Shown here in pieces: positions 12,077 to 24,232 of a DNA stretch of 64,000 nucleotides. The position numbers were made by a program, and so were the translations under genes. Below the pieces are notes generated by a model. It searched no databases. It had not been told where the DNA came from and worked only from the letters and a program-made list of their open reading frames with translations. Positions within the stretch are counted from its first letter, which is position 1. The number at the start of each line of letters is the position of its first letter. Source of the DNA: Gyromitra esculenta (Eukaryota > Ascomycota > Pezizomycetes > Pezizales > Discinaceae); the NCBI GenBank assembly GCA_038503075.1, contig JBCAML010000015.1, positions 682,001 through 746,000 on the forward strand. Reading direction: 5' to 3'.

Positions 12077-13771
12077 ATGGCATCGATAACCCCTCCTCTA
12101 TCGTCTCCAGTTTCAGGAACAGCTGCAGTACCGCAATTAGAATCTTCTGCACGGTTTGCATTGGTTTTTTCCCCTGTCTCCTACCTCGCATAAAAACTCG
12201 ACAGGCATGGCTAAAATATCCTGAAACAAATAGGCAATAAGACTTCTCCAAACAAAACCACCATCCCTCTCAATCTCAGAATATTTTGCCCTCCTTCGAT
12301 CCAATACTGCCCCTGGTGGCCGCTCACTGGATAGTACTTCGGAGCGACGGCATATCAAAGCTTGCGAGTTCTGGCGGAAACGGTTTGAGGTCGAGGCTAC
12401 AAGGGTCATTGAGCTGCAAGCTAGGGTCAACGAGCTGACGGGGAAACTCAACGCGTTGGCTGAAACAGGTAAAGTTAATCAGCAGGCACAGCATAGTCCG
12501 AAAATCATTGAACAGTCACCAATCGAGGGGCCGGCAAAAAAGAAGACAAAGGTCACTCCTAAAAGGGCTGATGCGGGGAAAGATGTGAAACGGAAAGCAA
12601 ATCTAGCAGGGGGTCAAAAGAAGCCTCAGCTTCAGCCTCGATCTAAACAGCAACAGATATCAGTAGCGGTGATTGAAGAAGAGTGTTTTTTTGATGAAAC
12701 GTTTCCGCCGTTTTCCAGGGGCATGCTTCCCTTGCTATCACTGTTTTTTTATCATCGAACTATGTGGCTAATATTTTTACAGCATTAATATCTGATCTGG
12801 TAGAATCTATTCGTATTCTTCACTTTGTTAGAGAACCATATCTAGTTTCTAAAGCTATTACTCGATGTTCACAAGCTCTACAAAAGACCGTTCAAGACTT
12901 TATCAACGGAAAGCTCTCTGGGCCTGTTACTTCAACTCATATCACACGTGGGATAACCACACTACAAGCAAAGGAATTGCAGGGAGTCGTCAACTTCTCC
13001 CAGACCGTTGAAAAGTCTTGCGATAAGATACTCTCCGCTTTGTCTCTTGTATGCATGCAAGAAGTAGCTGCAGGGAAAGATGGTGAGATGACTGTAAGAA
13101 ATAGTGAGTTTATAACAGATGGAGTTTGTGCTGTCATCAAAAATATGGTTATGATCCTCTCATCGATACAGCAAAATTCCAAAGCGTTGCTTTCTGCTGC
13201 TCTTTTTCCATCACCTCCGCTCTCAAAAGAAAATCCTTCGACAAAGGATATTCGTCTGGAACTCACTATGCTCATCATCCGACAGTTGAATAACCTAAAA
13301 CCTGCAATTGGTTACCAAAGGAACATAATAGAAGGCACATTCTACCACCTATTAGAGATTATTGGTGGCGTCTTACTACGCTCGCTCATAAACACAAACA
13401 GAGGTGTAGAGAAAGAAGAGCTACTGATGAAGTTAGCAGTTGAGGAGACGTCGTGGTATCTTCTAAGAATCCTTGAAGGCGTTCTACCAGTTGTGACTCA
13501 CTGCTTGGGAAGTGAAGCTGAGGCCGGGAAATTGGGAGATAAAGCTAAGGAGAGGTTGGAAAGAGCCTTAATGGAAGGTCTTTTTGGCAATAAGACTAAA
13601 AGCGAAGATAGTGCGATAGAGAACAGTGGGAGACAAGTAAATGGCGGAGTGGATTTTTGGGGGAATCTAGAGAAATCGGGGCCATGGGGGAATCGGTGCA
13701 TCGTTAATTCCCCATTTTCGCGTGAGTTGTGGGAATTATTGGGCTTGGATATACTGGCGAGCAGATCATGA
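12077..13771 (+). CDS. Helical/coiled-coil protein resembling meiotic recombination protein Mei4 (5' end unresolved)
   Basis: A coding frame is open from 12234 to 12684 and continues from 12783 to 13771. I join these by an intron 12685-12782, which has a weak GTTTTT donor but a good CTAAT branch site and acceptor ACAG; it is the only donor near there that keeps phase. The first exon is uncertain: ATG at 12077 is a candidate, and the acceptor is probably the TAG at 12231-12233. The N-terminal part reads TKPPSLSISEYFALLRS, then FWRKRFEVEA and a heptad-like ELQARVNELTGKL. This order (KP..S..EY..LL, then W and a coiled coil with R/K-L ends) resembles Mei4, the partner of Rec114 in meiotic double-strand break formation. 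A basic Lys-rich linker follows, then about 320 helical residues ending in WELLGLDIL. The Mei4 call is inference from pattern; a diverged unrelated helical protein is possible. Confidence 0.5.
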
Positions 13772-14754
13772 ATGGCGTGGAAGGAGTGGGCGTGCGCGGT
13801 TGGTTTGGTTGGGGATAGTTAAATTGGATTTTAGAGACCTCGGAGATTTAGTATTATGGAGCAAGCAACAATCATTGTACGGCCTATTAAAAAATCAAGT
13901 AAGGTATGGAAAAGAGATAAACAAAATTATTTGAGAATTTCAGCACCAGTTTTCAAATCCCTCTGCCAGGGGCTGTCGGGGGTTTCTCCCTTGTATATTA
14001 GGTGCTGAGCTGCACATGATATCACTCGCTCAATTCTACTTTGGTTTTTCCCTTCGTTATTCCCCGGCGGCCCCAAAGCACAGCAATATTGTGGATATTA
14101 GCTCTCATTCGATATTGTCGGGGAAATTCTAGAGACATGGATTTTATTGCGTACATGTCTTGTGCTTAGATCTTGCATAGAGGGTAAATGCTAGTTCCAA
14201 CCATTGCGTAGCCATTAGCCTTCACCACCTACAACTCAAACTTTCCTTTCCAGCTTGCACTTCGTGCTGTCTAGTTGTGTCAATCTAGTTTACTGCCCCT
14301 TAAAGGTTAGAGATATATAGCTAGACATGAATAAATCAGCAAGGCAGAGGAAGCGAATGAGGAAGAAGTGGGATATATCCGTTCTAGCTTACGCTATGTG
14401 TACCGGCCTTTCCAAACCTACTACTAAAAGATATGGACCTACGGCCGAGGGTAGCGTGGCTGTAGGCTGATCGGAATTGAACGGAACCCGAAAGCCAGCG
14501 ACGAATCGTGCTAAAATCGAGTGAGATTATATGACGCCAAAACCGCGATACTGCGTGACAGGAACACGTTTTCGATAGATCGCTGACTTCGAATTTCTTG
14601 TCCATAAAGGATGAACCTCGATTTATGTCATTACCAAACAACTCTCATTAAACTAAATTTCGCCCAAAACAAACAACACTCCAGCCAACCGAAACAATAA
14701 GACTTCCCCGTATCCCTAATCCCTAAATCCTAGAACTCATCGATCCCCTCTGTC
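13772..14754. other. Intergenic spacer
   Basis: This separates the Mei4-like gene from the 3' end of the dioxygenase gene. I see no gene, RNA or repeat. A minus-strand open frame at 14384-14641 has no recognisable feature. Confidence 0.55.
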
Positions 14755-16200
14755 TCAAACATAAGTACTAGCCAGCCTTTGCACTAGGTATTCGCCACTA
14801 TTAACCCCAGGATACTTTTTATCCGCTTCAGATTCATAGGTCCCAGGAAGAACATCAATAAACGACTCAAAGTTCGGATTGCAAAAGTATCTACTAGTAG
14901 TTAGCCCGGTTCCTCGGCACCATCGGCTCAAAAAGTTAAACTTACGCGCACGAGTATCTAGATGGATACTCATCACCCACGGCCTCTGCAGCAGGCGGTT
15001 CAACAACCTGGTGTTCGGTGCTTTTAATCGTATCATTACTCCACCTCGCAAGTAGATCACCGGCATTTATCACAACTAGAAACCATTAGAATCACAAATC
15101 CTAGCACCCATCCAGAGATCGCGTTAGGGTGATTAGTACTCACTAGTCCCCGGAATCGGCGTCGCGTTCACAAACGTCCCCTTTGGACTCCGCACCTGCA
15201 GCCCGCCTTTGTCGTCTTGAAACAGTAGCGTAATACTACCATAGTCCGTATGTCTCCCCGCTCGCACCTGTTCCTTATTCTTCACGAACACCTCTTTCGG
15301 GGCCGCGGGATAGTGGAGGAGACGAAGTGTATTATCGCCCACGTCCGTGAACTTATCAAAAAAGCCTATTTCTAAACCCATGCCTAGGCCAATTGCACGC
15401 ATGACTTCGATATGGAGCTGTTTGCATGTTGCGAAGAAGTCCTGCATGACCTGCGTGAAAACCATCCCTGCGGGGTCGGACGGCCAGTTGTTAGGATGTC
15501 CTTCCTCATCGTCGCGGCCGATTTCGAAGGATTCTTTGAGGTCGGGGTTGATGGAGCGGAGGGCAGCGACAAGGGTTGGATCTGAGAGCTGGGTCACCTT
15601 TTCACGGCCATGGGCGACGTAACCGCGGTTGGATTCGGGGGTTGTCTAGAGATGATGAGTTAGCTAGATGTGGTGGGATTGGATACGCTCCCTTTCTCTG
15701 TAATATGGGGATTGGGATTCGAGGTTTAAGGGTTTGCTTGGGTGGATATGGATACTCGTTCTGAGTGATGGCGGGCAAAGAACCTACCCACGCAAGCGCT
15801 TCCTTCTGTTCCTTGGGACGCCTGAAGAAACCGGCAGACTCGGAGAATACGCGGTCGACTGTTTCTTGTGGTATGCCGTGGTTCTTGATATATCTAATTT
15901 CGGAGTTTGCAAAGCGTAAGCCCACCGAGATCGGGACCGGCACACATTGTCAAGGGTGCAGAAACCGGACTAACATGAACCCGGCATCTTTAAAGCCGTC
16001 AATCATGCCCTTCGCAGCTGTTTTTTTATCCTCGTCCGACCCATTAAGGAAGAGCGAGAAATCGATGAGCTACAAAAAGGAACTGTGGTGTCAACAAAAG
16101 CGCCCTGAGTGCACAATAGCATAGCGTTCCTCCCGCTCACCGGAATGAACAAGCTGTCTTCGGACACAGCTGTCGACACAGCCTGTGAAGTGTTAACCAT
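14755..16200 (-). CDS. 2-oxoglutarate/Fe(II)-dependent dioxygenase (isopenicillin-N-synthase-like fold)
   Basis: Six exons, 16200-16141, 16069-15975, 15893-15788, 15645-15144, 15075-14946 and 14890-14755, give 342 residues with all phases matching. The family layout is complete: an N-terminal DIOX_N part (PLIDFSLFL, GFIYIKNHGIP, FFRRPKEQKEALAW, ESNRGYVAHGRE), then the double-stranded beta-helix core. The iron ligands are visible as HTD at about residues 218-220 and His of STEHQV near 276. The 2-oxoglutarate-binding RYS lies near 294-296. It should be a functional oxygenase that hydroxylates, desaturates or cyclises a small molecule. The substrate cannot be read from sequence. The gene is divergent from an ACMSD-like amidohydrolase, 444 bp between start codons, which suggests co-regulation in a small metabolic unit. 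No targeting signal is visible, so it is probably cytosolic. Confidence 0.9.
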
Positions 16201-16644
16201 GATCGGAATCGAATTAGTTATTCTCGTCTCACACCCGTTGAAAGGCTATGACGGCTCTTTTGCTGGTGCTGAGGCTGGAGGTTGATGTCACCTAACGAAC
16301 AGAACCCACGTCTTAAGAAGCGCCAAACCAATTGTACCCCCAAATCTCTCTATCGCTGATTCTTGTACATAACCGTCGTTATCCGCCCGTTTTATCGGAT
16401 AGCTTTGAGTATTATCCATAGCACCTTCCTGAAACATGGCTTATCGCGATAAGATACCTAGTGTTACCCCGCTGCCGAGACAAGATCGCTGGTGTCCTTA
16501 CTCACCCCGCTCGAAGGCTAGGGTATCGCCTCTTGTAGGGTTTTGCGAGATGGGTGTAGCTTGGGGTTTCACTCCCAGGGGAAGTCTCTTTGTACATAAT
16601 ACCCATCAAACTTATTCCTATAGAGCATTGGAAACACCGTGAAA
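16201..16644. promoter_or_regulatory. Shared divergent promoter of dioxygenase and amidohydrolase genes
   Basis: The start codons at 16200 (minus) and 16645 (plus) are 444 bp apart with no gene between. This spacing is typical of bidirectional fungal promoters. I cannot identify a specific regulator site. Confidence 0.55.
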
Positions 16645-17962
16645 ATGACAATCGTCGATATTCACACTCATGTCTACACGCCGTCCTATATGGAGCGTAT
16701 GAATCCCACCCCCCAAAATATCAAATAAAGTTATAGCTAGCTAACCCTCTCCGCCTAGTTCTCCGCTCCCGCACAACAGTTCCTTATGTTCGATCCTTCC
16801 CCCCAGACCCCAGCTCACGGCTCATAGCTCTCCCGGGCGAGGACTCGCCTGATTCCGCTTCGACCTCCCGTGGCCGTCCCATCGGCCCTGAGTACTATTC
16901 GATCGAACGAAAGATTGCATTCATGGATGCTCACGGCATCGATATCTCTGTGATCTCGCTTGCGAATCCATGGCTAGACTTCCTGGATCCGAGTGAAGCT
17001 GCGCAGAAGGCCGTGGAGATAAATAACGAGATGAATACCACGTGTCTGCAGTACCCAGGGAGACTATTTGCGTTTGGAACGCTGCCATTGAGAGCAAGCG
17101 TAGAAGATATTGTGGGTGAGGTGAAGAGGTTGCACGGGTTGCAATGTATGAGAGGCGTTATTATGGGAACCGGCGGGCTCGGGAAAGGGTTAGATGACGA
17201 GAGGTTGGATCCCGTGTGGGAGGTGCTGCAGGAGAGCGGTATGACGGTGTTCTTGCACCCACATTATGGGTTGCCGGCAGAGGTATATGGGCCACGAAGA
17301 GCGGAATACGGTCACGTTCTGCCATTGGCGTTAGGGTACTATCAGCCAAATTCCTCGTGGGATTCAGTTGAGCCTTGGGTTAATTGATATGAGCTTTGCT
17401 CTATAAACAGATTTCCCTTAGAAACCACGATTACTGTATCACGCATGCTCCTCTCCGGTGTTTTTGACCGTCATACCACCCTCTCTATCCTTGTAGCCCA
17501 CTCCGGGGGCTCTCTCCCGTTCCTAGCTGGCCGACTCGAAAGCTGCATCGTTCACGACGAGCATCTGATGAAACGCGGTGGAGACAAAGTAGCACGAAGA
17601 AGTGTATGGGATGTGCTCGAGAAAAATATCCTGCTCGATGCGGTGATATACTCTGCGGTTGGATTGAAGGCGGCAGTAGCTGTGGCAGGGGCGGATCGTG
17701 TGCTATTTGGTAAGCGGCATATACAGCGATAATGACATAAATCTTGATGAGAAAAGAGTTAGGAAATTAATGAAATGCATGAACAGGAACCGATCATCCG
17801 TTTTTCCCGCCGCTATCGGCTGAAGATGCGGAGGAGGAGCAGAAATGGCTGAGTGTCACGAGCAACTACAAGGCTATCGAGTCGGCGTTTGGCGATGATG
17901 ACGTAAAAGCGCAGGGCATTCTGGGCGGGAATGCTGTCAAGCTTCTAAGGCTGAAACTTTAG
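16645..17962 (+). CDS. Metal-dependent amidohydrolase, ACMSD-like decarboxylase family
   Basis: Four exons, 16645-16696, 16759-17335, 17411-17709 and 17787-17962, give 367 residues. The second intron acceptor is the AG at 17409-17410 rather than the later TAG at 17421, because only this gives the family motif LGFPLETT. The protein is of the amidohydrolase-2 type that includes 2-amino-3-carboxymuconate-6-semialdehyde decarboxylase and the gamma-resorcylate and 2,3-dihydroxybenzoate decarboxylases. Metal and active-site residues are in place: HTH at residues 7-9, FLHPHYG near 184, AHSGGS near 240 and TDHPFF near 311-315. It probably removes CO2 from an aromatic acid or a muconate-type compound, or hydrolyses a related substrate. 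The divergent dioxygenase next to it fits a short catabolic or biosynthetic step pair. Substrate is not known. Confidence 0.9.
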
Positions 17963-20900
17963 ATTGTAGATAGTTGGAAATTCCAGGGTGCGGACATCGC
18001 CGTATTCCTATCAGCTGCAATAGATAGTTATATGGTCTGCTATCGATACCTATTAAACCACCTATTTTCCCTCTATATGGTTTACGACACTTAAATCGGA
18101 TGGGAGGCCTTACCTCAATTAAAAGTATTCGACAAGTATCTACAATAGGTTCTCTACTGCAGGTCCCTGAGGCAAAAAGTAAGAGATATAAAGATGGTTC
18201 CCAACTACATTTATCCGACACCACATTGAAGGTACTCCTAACGAACTCAATCAAGTCAAAGGAGCTTCTTATGATTTCATACCATTATCCGGGCGGCTAC
18301 GTGGGTCATAGCCGTATCAGGCGCAAGGCCAGTCTCTTGCTATCTATGTGGTGCATATTCCTTCCTGCTGTGAGAGGCTATTGGGGCTACAAAGCCGAGA
18401 TTTCCGATTTAGGAATGATTGCGGTATCGTGTCCCCGGCTAGCTACATCGATCGATTAGGGGCTTTATGAAATCTCTCGTTTTAGTGATAACGAAAAAAC
18501 CAAACACACCCCCGAGTGCATGTTCTAAAGATCGTAAATATTTAGCCACCTTTCCTAACTCTTCTAATAAGACAGGCTATCTCTTTATATTGTGAATTAA
18601 TGTTAATCCGGTTAGCCACTACACCTGTATTCAAGTTACAATTGAGATCATCAATTATCACTCGTGTTGAAGAGTGATCCGCAATGATTGCATTTTCGAA
18701 GACCCCGCTCCGGAAATGGAAGCCACTTAATTTATTTATATTTCCATCATTCGAGTGGCTCGTAGAAGCCGCTTTGCTATTATCGTGGCCTCCGCGCGAC
18801 AAAGGGTACACTATAATATGCGAGGAGTAGTTGGGGTTCATAGGGTTGGCCTTTTTCTAAAAACGATAAGGGGTTTCAGTCACTCCAAGCCAAAATTAAT
18901 TATTTTTAGTGTATAAAAAAAGAATAGTTTCCAGTCAAAGAGTTACCCCGCGAGCGCAGCACAATCACTCTATAATGATGTGAGATTGAGTAATCCCATA
19001 TTATTATAGAGCAGATATCCTTGTGGGAAAAGGCCTAATACACAAAATAGGCCCTGTCGAGGCCAGAAATATTATCCTTATGAGTCGAATATTCTTATAA
19101 CCCAAATAATTGCAAGGCGATCGTACTGCAGTGGGGTTTTCGGCGGTCCTATTATATTACCATAATAGGGCTTTAACTTTGATGATATGACCAAATTCGG
19201 AACAAGACATAAAACTAAGGTATCTGGTTAGCGTAGCGATGGCCACGAGAAATCTTTCAAGACCCCATAACCTGTGACCCAAGTAACAGTGTAGTTCTGC
19301 TGTATAGAATCTAGTATCTTAAAGCTTATAAAACTTCCCATATCTATCACTCAGCCGAAGACCACCGAGTGACTGAAAATTCTGCCTAGTATTTGTATTC
19401 CCAAGTTCAAGCAAAGCTAGGCTTGAGGTCGACTGCTTGAGTTGATAGGCAAGAAGCATAAATACTGCATGACTCCCACTCTTAAGTTTCCGATAGATAG
19501 AGTCCATTGATATATGCAGATCAGGATCTATCTCGAGAAAAATATTAGGTGGTGGTGATATCAATCTCCCGTTAAAAATAGAGGCACAGCAGAGAAAGAA
19601 TTCGAGTAGTTTCTCTCCTTGATGATCTGATCAGTGTTGAAAGAGTCATTCCGAACACCAAATTTCACCAATTGGCGGACCAACTAGGAAAAGAGTCCGA
19701 TGATGTAGCGTAAATATTTATGGTATCTGGTGATTTTACACCGATATTTCTGCTGGTGATTTCTAGGTGATGGTTTCCTAGTTTTTAAAGTGGCAGATCT
19801 GATGGTTTGTAGAATTCTAAAGCCTTCGAGTACCCTCAATAGCTTGTAACTTTCGTGGATCGGCGTAGATATATTCTCTGGGTGATATTGCAGAAATCTG
19901 TATGTATATATATGTTTCTTCGTCTATGACCTATTCCATTATCATCAGATCGACACAAAACCCTGCAACCCGATTGGGAGGCCTAAGCAACCTCGAAACC
20001 AATGGGGCATTGAAAGAAAATCTTGGTTACTTAGGTTACGTGAGCTGAATCACAGGCACATCAGATGTTGTTGGAGCAAAGAAGCATTGAACGCAAGATA
20101 TCATCCTGTCCATCCTGCTTAGTGAAGCTGCTGATGGTAATACCATCGAAAAGTTAGCTGATGTGGAGATAAATGCAGTTCGCTGAGAACAAGATGACTG
20201 TAAAAGCATCAAGCTCGTTATTCAAACCTACATTGCATAAAAGCAACGTAAGCTTAAGATGTCGGATTCTGTCAGGTGCTTGGCACGCCATTGTCTCCCA
20301 AATAGAGAGCCAAGAATCTTTGTTCACCAGGTTAGCGACCAAATAACACCACTAAAAATACACACCAGTACCCGCTGATAGACAGGGGAAATGTACTATG
20401 CAACCTAATTTGCTTTTTGGTTTTCCAGTCTCTTCGCTGCTGTCTCTTCTCCCGGAAAAAAAAAAAGAGCTAAAGATTCGAAATGTTCTTTTTCGCTTCA
20501 ATTCATTGATAGCGCTGTGTCGTACAGCCCCATACAGGCTTTTTTTTGGAGGTTCCAAAATCGGATCTCACAACTTAATTTTTATTTTTTTCTTTCCCTG
20601 GATATGAGCTTCGGCACGAGTCGCCAAGGCAACTACCGGGTAATAACGAGCGAGCTAGAAGCTTCGTGCCAAAAGCTTTCACGACTCATGACACAGAGAG
20701 AGGGAGAGAAAAGAAAAAAAAAGGTGCAAGATTTCATCATTTGTTTGTACTATTTTGTCATTTCCAATAATAATAGCAATGGCAAAGGGTTCTTCAAATT
20801 ACGTCGAAGGAACGAGGTTAGTTCTAGTGACGATGAGACAGCAAGGCGGCCGACATCCGAAAAACGATGGCGTGAACTGCTCGTCGCCTCAAGCACCAGG

Positions 20901-23900
20901 CTTTGGGATTCTGAAGCTGGATTGAGGGGAGAGTAACATGTAGGATGGTCAATGCAGAGGTCAGCTGCGAGTGAGTCTGTCATCGGGTTTATGCACGAAC
21001 AGGAAGAGCTAGGGATTGGCCGCAGCGAATATTTTTTTAAAGCTCCTCATAGAAAATCTAGCCTGTGAAGCTTAGGAAGATGAAGAAGGTTGAATGGAAA
21101 TTTTTCCTACGGATTCTAGATGCCGCTGCGGATTGTCAGCCGAGTTCCAAACCCAACGGCCGGTACCGAATGTTTGTCACTTTTTGTTAACGTTACGGTT
21201 GTAAGAGCTCGCCTCGCCTGGCAGGAGCTTCCTCTAAGGTATTGTCGAAGCGGTTTAGGTACATCCACCATTACTCGATGGTTATTAGTTTTTTGGAGGG
21301 GCGTCTAACAGAAACTCCAACCGTAACCGCCATCTTCCCTTTAGCGGACAACGGAGGGAGAGAAAATTATTTTCATTCTCCCAGAGGCCCAGGTTTCGGA
21401 ATGCCGGTCCCTTAACGGCAAGCCTGACGCCGTTTCGTTGCATAAAATTTACTTCAATTTAAATTTTTTATATTGACTCTACTAGCAAGTACCTCTGTGG
21501 GGAGCCGTCGGGTGCACCTGGACGGTGAGTTGGCCCCCAAGTAGGCGCCTTCGTGCTCAAACATCAGTCGACTATTTGCTCGGTTGTTCAAAGGCTCTAG
21601 TTTTTCTGAGGCGTGAAATAGAGAACTGGACTGCTTCCTTTTAAGGTTTTACGTAAAGTAAGGCATCACGTTGTGACGCATGCGAACCCCCGAATCGAGG
21701 AAACAAATTGGCCAGTCGTGATGGTTCCTAAAAACTGTGCTGTGTGCTCCCTTTTGCGCTGCTTGTCGCATTTTGCTGCTTATGTTACGTGCTTCTCACC
21801 GGTGGGAGATGAAGGGCTGGATGCAGTCCGCGGAGAAGAGACGATGAAAAACAAAAAAATAAACTCGCGACAAGATGATCGTCGCTCAGTCGCGCCACCA
21901 TCATCGTTTTGGCCTTGGGATCATCTTTGTGACACTCTGCCCATGGTTTTCCCTCCTTGGTCTGCAGCTTTCTCCTAACCTCAAAGAGGCGAAGTGGAAG
22001 GAAATTTCCCCGCAATTGGGTTGTTATGGGTATCTTTCTTGGGAGGACGAATCGACAGGGGAGGCCCCTGATCGCCGAGGAAAACAATAGTATCTCTCTG
22101 TTGATATCGTCGATCACGAACATTTTTCTTTTGTTTTTCTTTATTTTTACAAGTGAAAGCTTGGTTCAAGCTCTGGAATTCATCATCAAGCGGGGCAGGC
22201 ACGGACGGGTATTTGATCACCTAACAAGGTGAAATAACATCATCTATCGACAACTGCTATGATGTCACTTGTTCGTTCTGGAGAGTACTCCCTGGGTGCT
22301 GATGAATTGAGTTTTCTCTACTCTAGTGCTGCGCTATGTGTGGGGCACATTTTCCTTTGGATGGGAATTATTTACACCTTCACTCAATTCTATGCGTTCC
22401 AGCGCCAGACGGGAGCGCGTGACGTGGGTTTGGGATTCCAATTTGGGACTTGGAGTGACAAGCGGGTAGTCGCTTGTTTGACGAGCGACGAGCGAAAAGC
22501 TATCAATACCCTCCCTATCCAATAAGATTGAAGATCCGGGTCGACAGTGTTGCTCTAGGGTTATACCATCGGTTTTAATTCAATCATGCAAAGAGAGAGT
22601 TCAACGTCTATTCTCGTAAGTGACAGCTACTCGGGGCAGGTATGAAGAACCTGAACACAACTTTCACTGGTAGCGATTTTTGATTCGCCCGAACCAGCAC
22701 ATCGACGGACTGATTGGTCAACTCGCACTTGCATGTTCGAGTTCTTCGTGGCTATTGCGGAGAGGTATGGATGGGTACAATAAAACACTCCGGGGCGGGG
22801 AGGATAGGGTACGCGAGATCTTGCAGGGAGTCCACTAGATGTATTATTGATTGCTCGGGCCTGACTTCAGCTGCCAGAAATTGGGAACGGTTAAAGTTAG
22901 TCTGGGGGTAGACAAACACGTGGGCGAAGTAAAGCTTTCCACTTTGGCATCACCCCTTATTCGTTAGTTCAACTCGGTTCAGTAAGTTCAGCTTTAGCTA
23001 TTCCGGAGGAGCGTTAACTGGAGATCGATGATACTTGGTAAGGTAGGATATCAGCTGCGAACGCGCTGCACGACGAATCCCTTATATTTCTTGTTGTGGG
23101 TAGAGAAGAGAGGTGCTGCTGCAAGCGGCAGAGCAGCAGGTAAGACAAGGCAGAGTGCCCTGAAGTGTGTGTGCATCTGCGCTGTAGGGCTGTTCAGTAG
23201 GCAGGAATGTGTATTAAGGTAAGGGAAGGTGGTTTTTTAAGTAAACGCCATCCGTGGTGATCAAGTTCCAGCGACATTCCACAAACGAGAACCGGGACGC
23301 ATCTCGTGATTTTCTTTTTTTATACAACATCATAAATACATACATACATACATACATACATACATAGGGGATCTGTGGGGATAGGTGGTGAACTTTCCGA
23401 GAACGGGAGTTGATGGATACATGGAGGATGTGATGTGATCGATGATGATGGGCGGGAGAGCTAAATTGACGCCAGAGCCGAGAAGAAGGAATATCGGATT
23501 TGGGCGAGAGCTGTGCCCTGTTCGACCGCGAGATCTGAAAGGCAGACCCCTCCTGCGCAGCAGCTTGTTTGTGAAGTCCTGCTAGCGTTGTTCACAGCAA
23601 TTCCATACGTAATGAAAAACCCAGGGCAGGTTAGCGGTGACAAGACCCAACGCAACATCCTCTGGTGGTATGGTATAGTACATGTATTGTATGGCATGGC
23701 CACAGAAAAAGATTGCCCCCCCCCGAATACATGTAAGTAGGTAATGGAAAAGTGCCATGTGAGCACCCCAGGCATCGTGACCGCCTCCGTTTTTCCGGAG
23801 ATGTAGGTATATAGCTGCTCCCCCAAAGCCTCACTCGCTGTGCTGGATGGATACTTCTGCTTCACACCTGAATCTCCCCCTCTCCTTTCCCACGGACAGT

Positions 23901-24232
23901 GCTTATCTCGACAACAGACGTCAGTTGGTGCAGCTTCACTCTTACCATTGGTGCTGATAACATCAACTCCCTATCCTCTTCAGCAGCTGCACGTCCAACC
24001 AATCGTTCCTGATCGGTTCAGCTGCAATTGCTTGGAGTGTGTGATTTTGGGCGGAGGATGTATTTGGCAGCATTAGAGCTTCGTCAGAAAATATCATAAG
24101 ACTAGCTTAACGTCTTCCATATTCGACTATTCACACACAATTACCATTACCACTGCTATTACCATTGCCATTTCAACCACTGTCCAACTTGCGCTTAAAT
24201 TCTCCATCTTCCACCAAAGCTAAATAAACTAT
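17963..24232. other. Gene-poor region (6.3 kb)
   Basis: No gene is supported here. From about 18.5 to 20.3 kb the minus strand has several short open frames (18542-18841, 19319-19564, 20154-20342) of even, protein-like composition that may be debris of one old gene, but I recognise no family. The DNA from 18.8 to 19.9 kb looks AT-rich. Two TACATGTA palindromes (23679, 23728) and a TACA microsatellite lie near the right end, in the presumed upstream region of the arrestin gene. Confidence 0.5.
23337..23366. repeat. TACA tetranucleotide microsatellite
   Basis: About seven and a half uninterrupted TACA units lie in non-coding DNA roughly 0.9 kb upstream of the arrestin gene. Confidence 0.95.

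Noticed and set aside
14384..14641. Minus-strand open frame of 85 codons
   Set aside because: No domain and no plausible exon partner.
22259..22525. Plus-strand open frame of 88 codons with one hydrophobic stretch
   Set aside because: A single possible membrane helix in otherwise non-coding DNA is not enough; no homologue recognised.
23461..23865. Minus-strand open frame of 134 codons with CC and C residues, considered as a hydrophobin-like or small secreted protein
   Set aside because: It lacks the eight-Cys hydrophobin pattern and a signal peptide.
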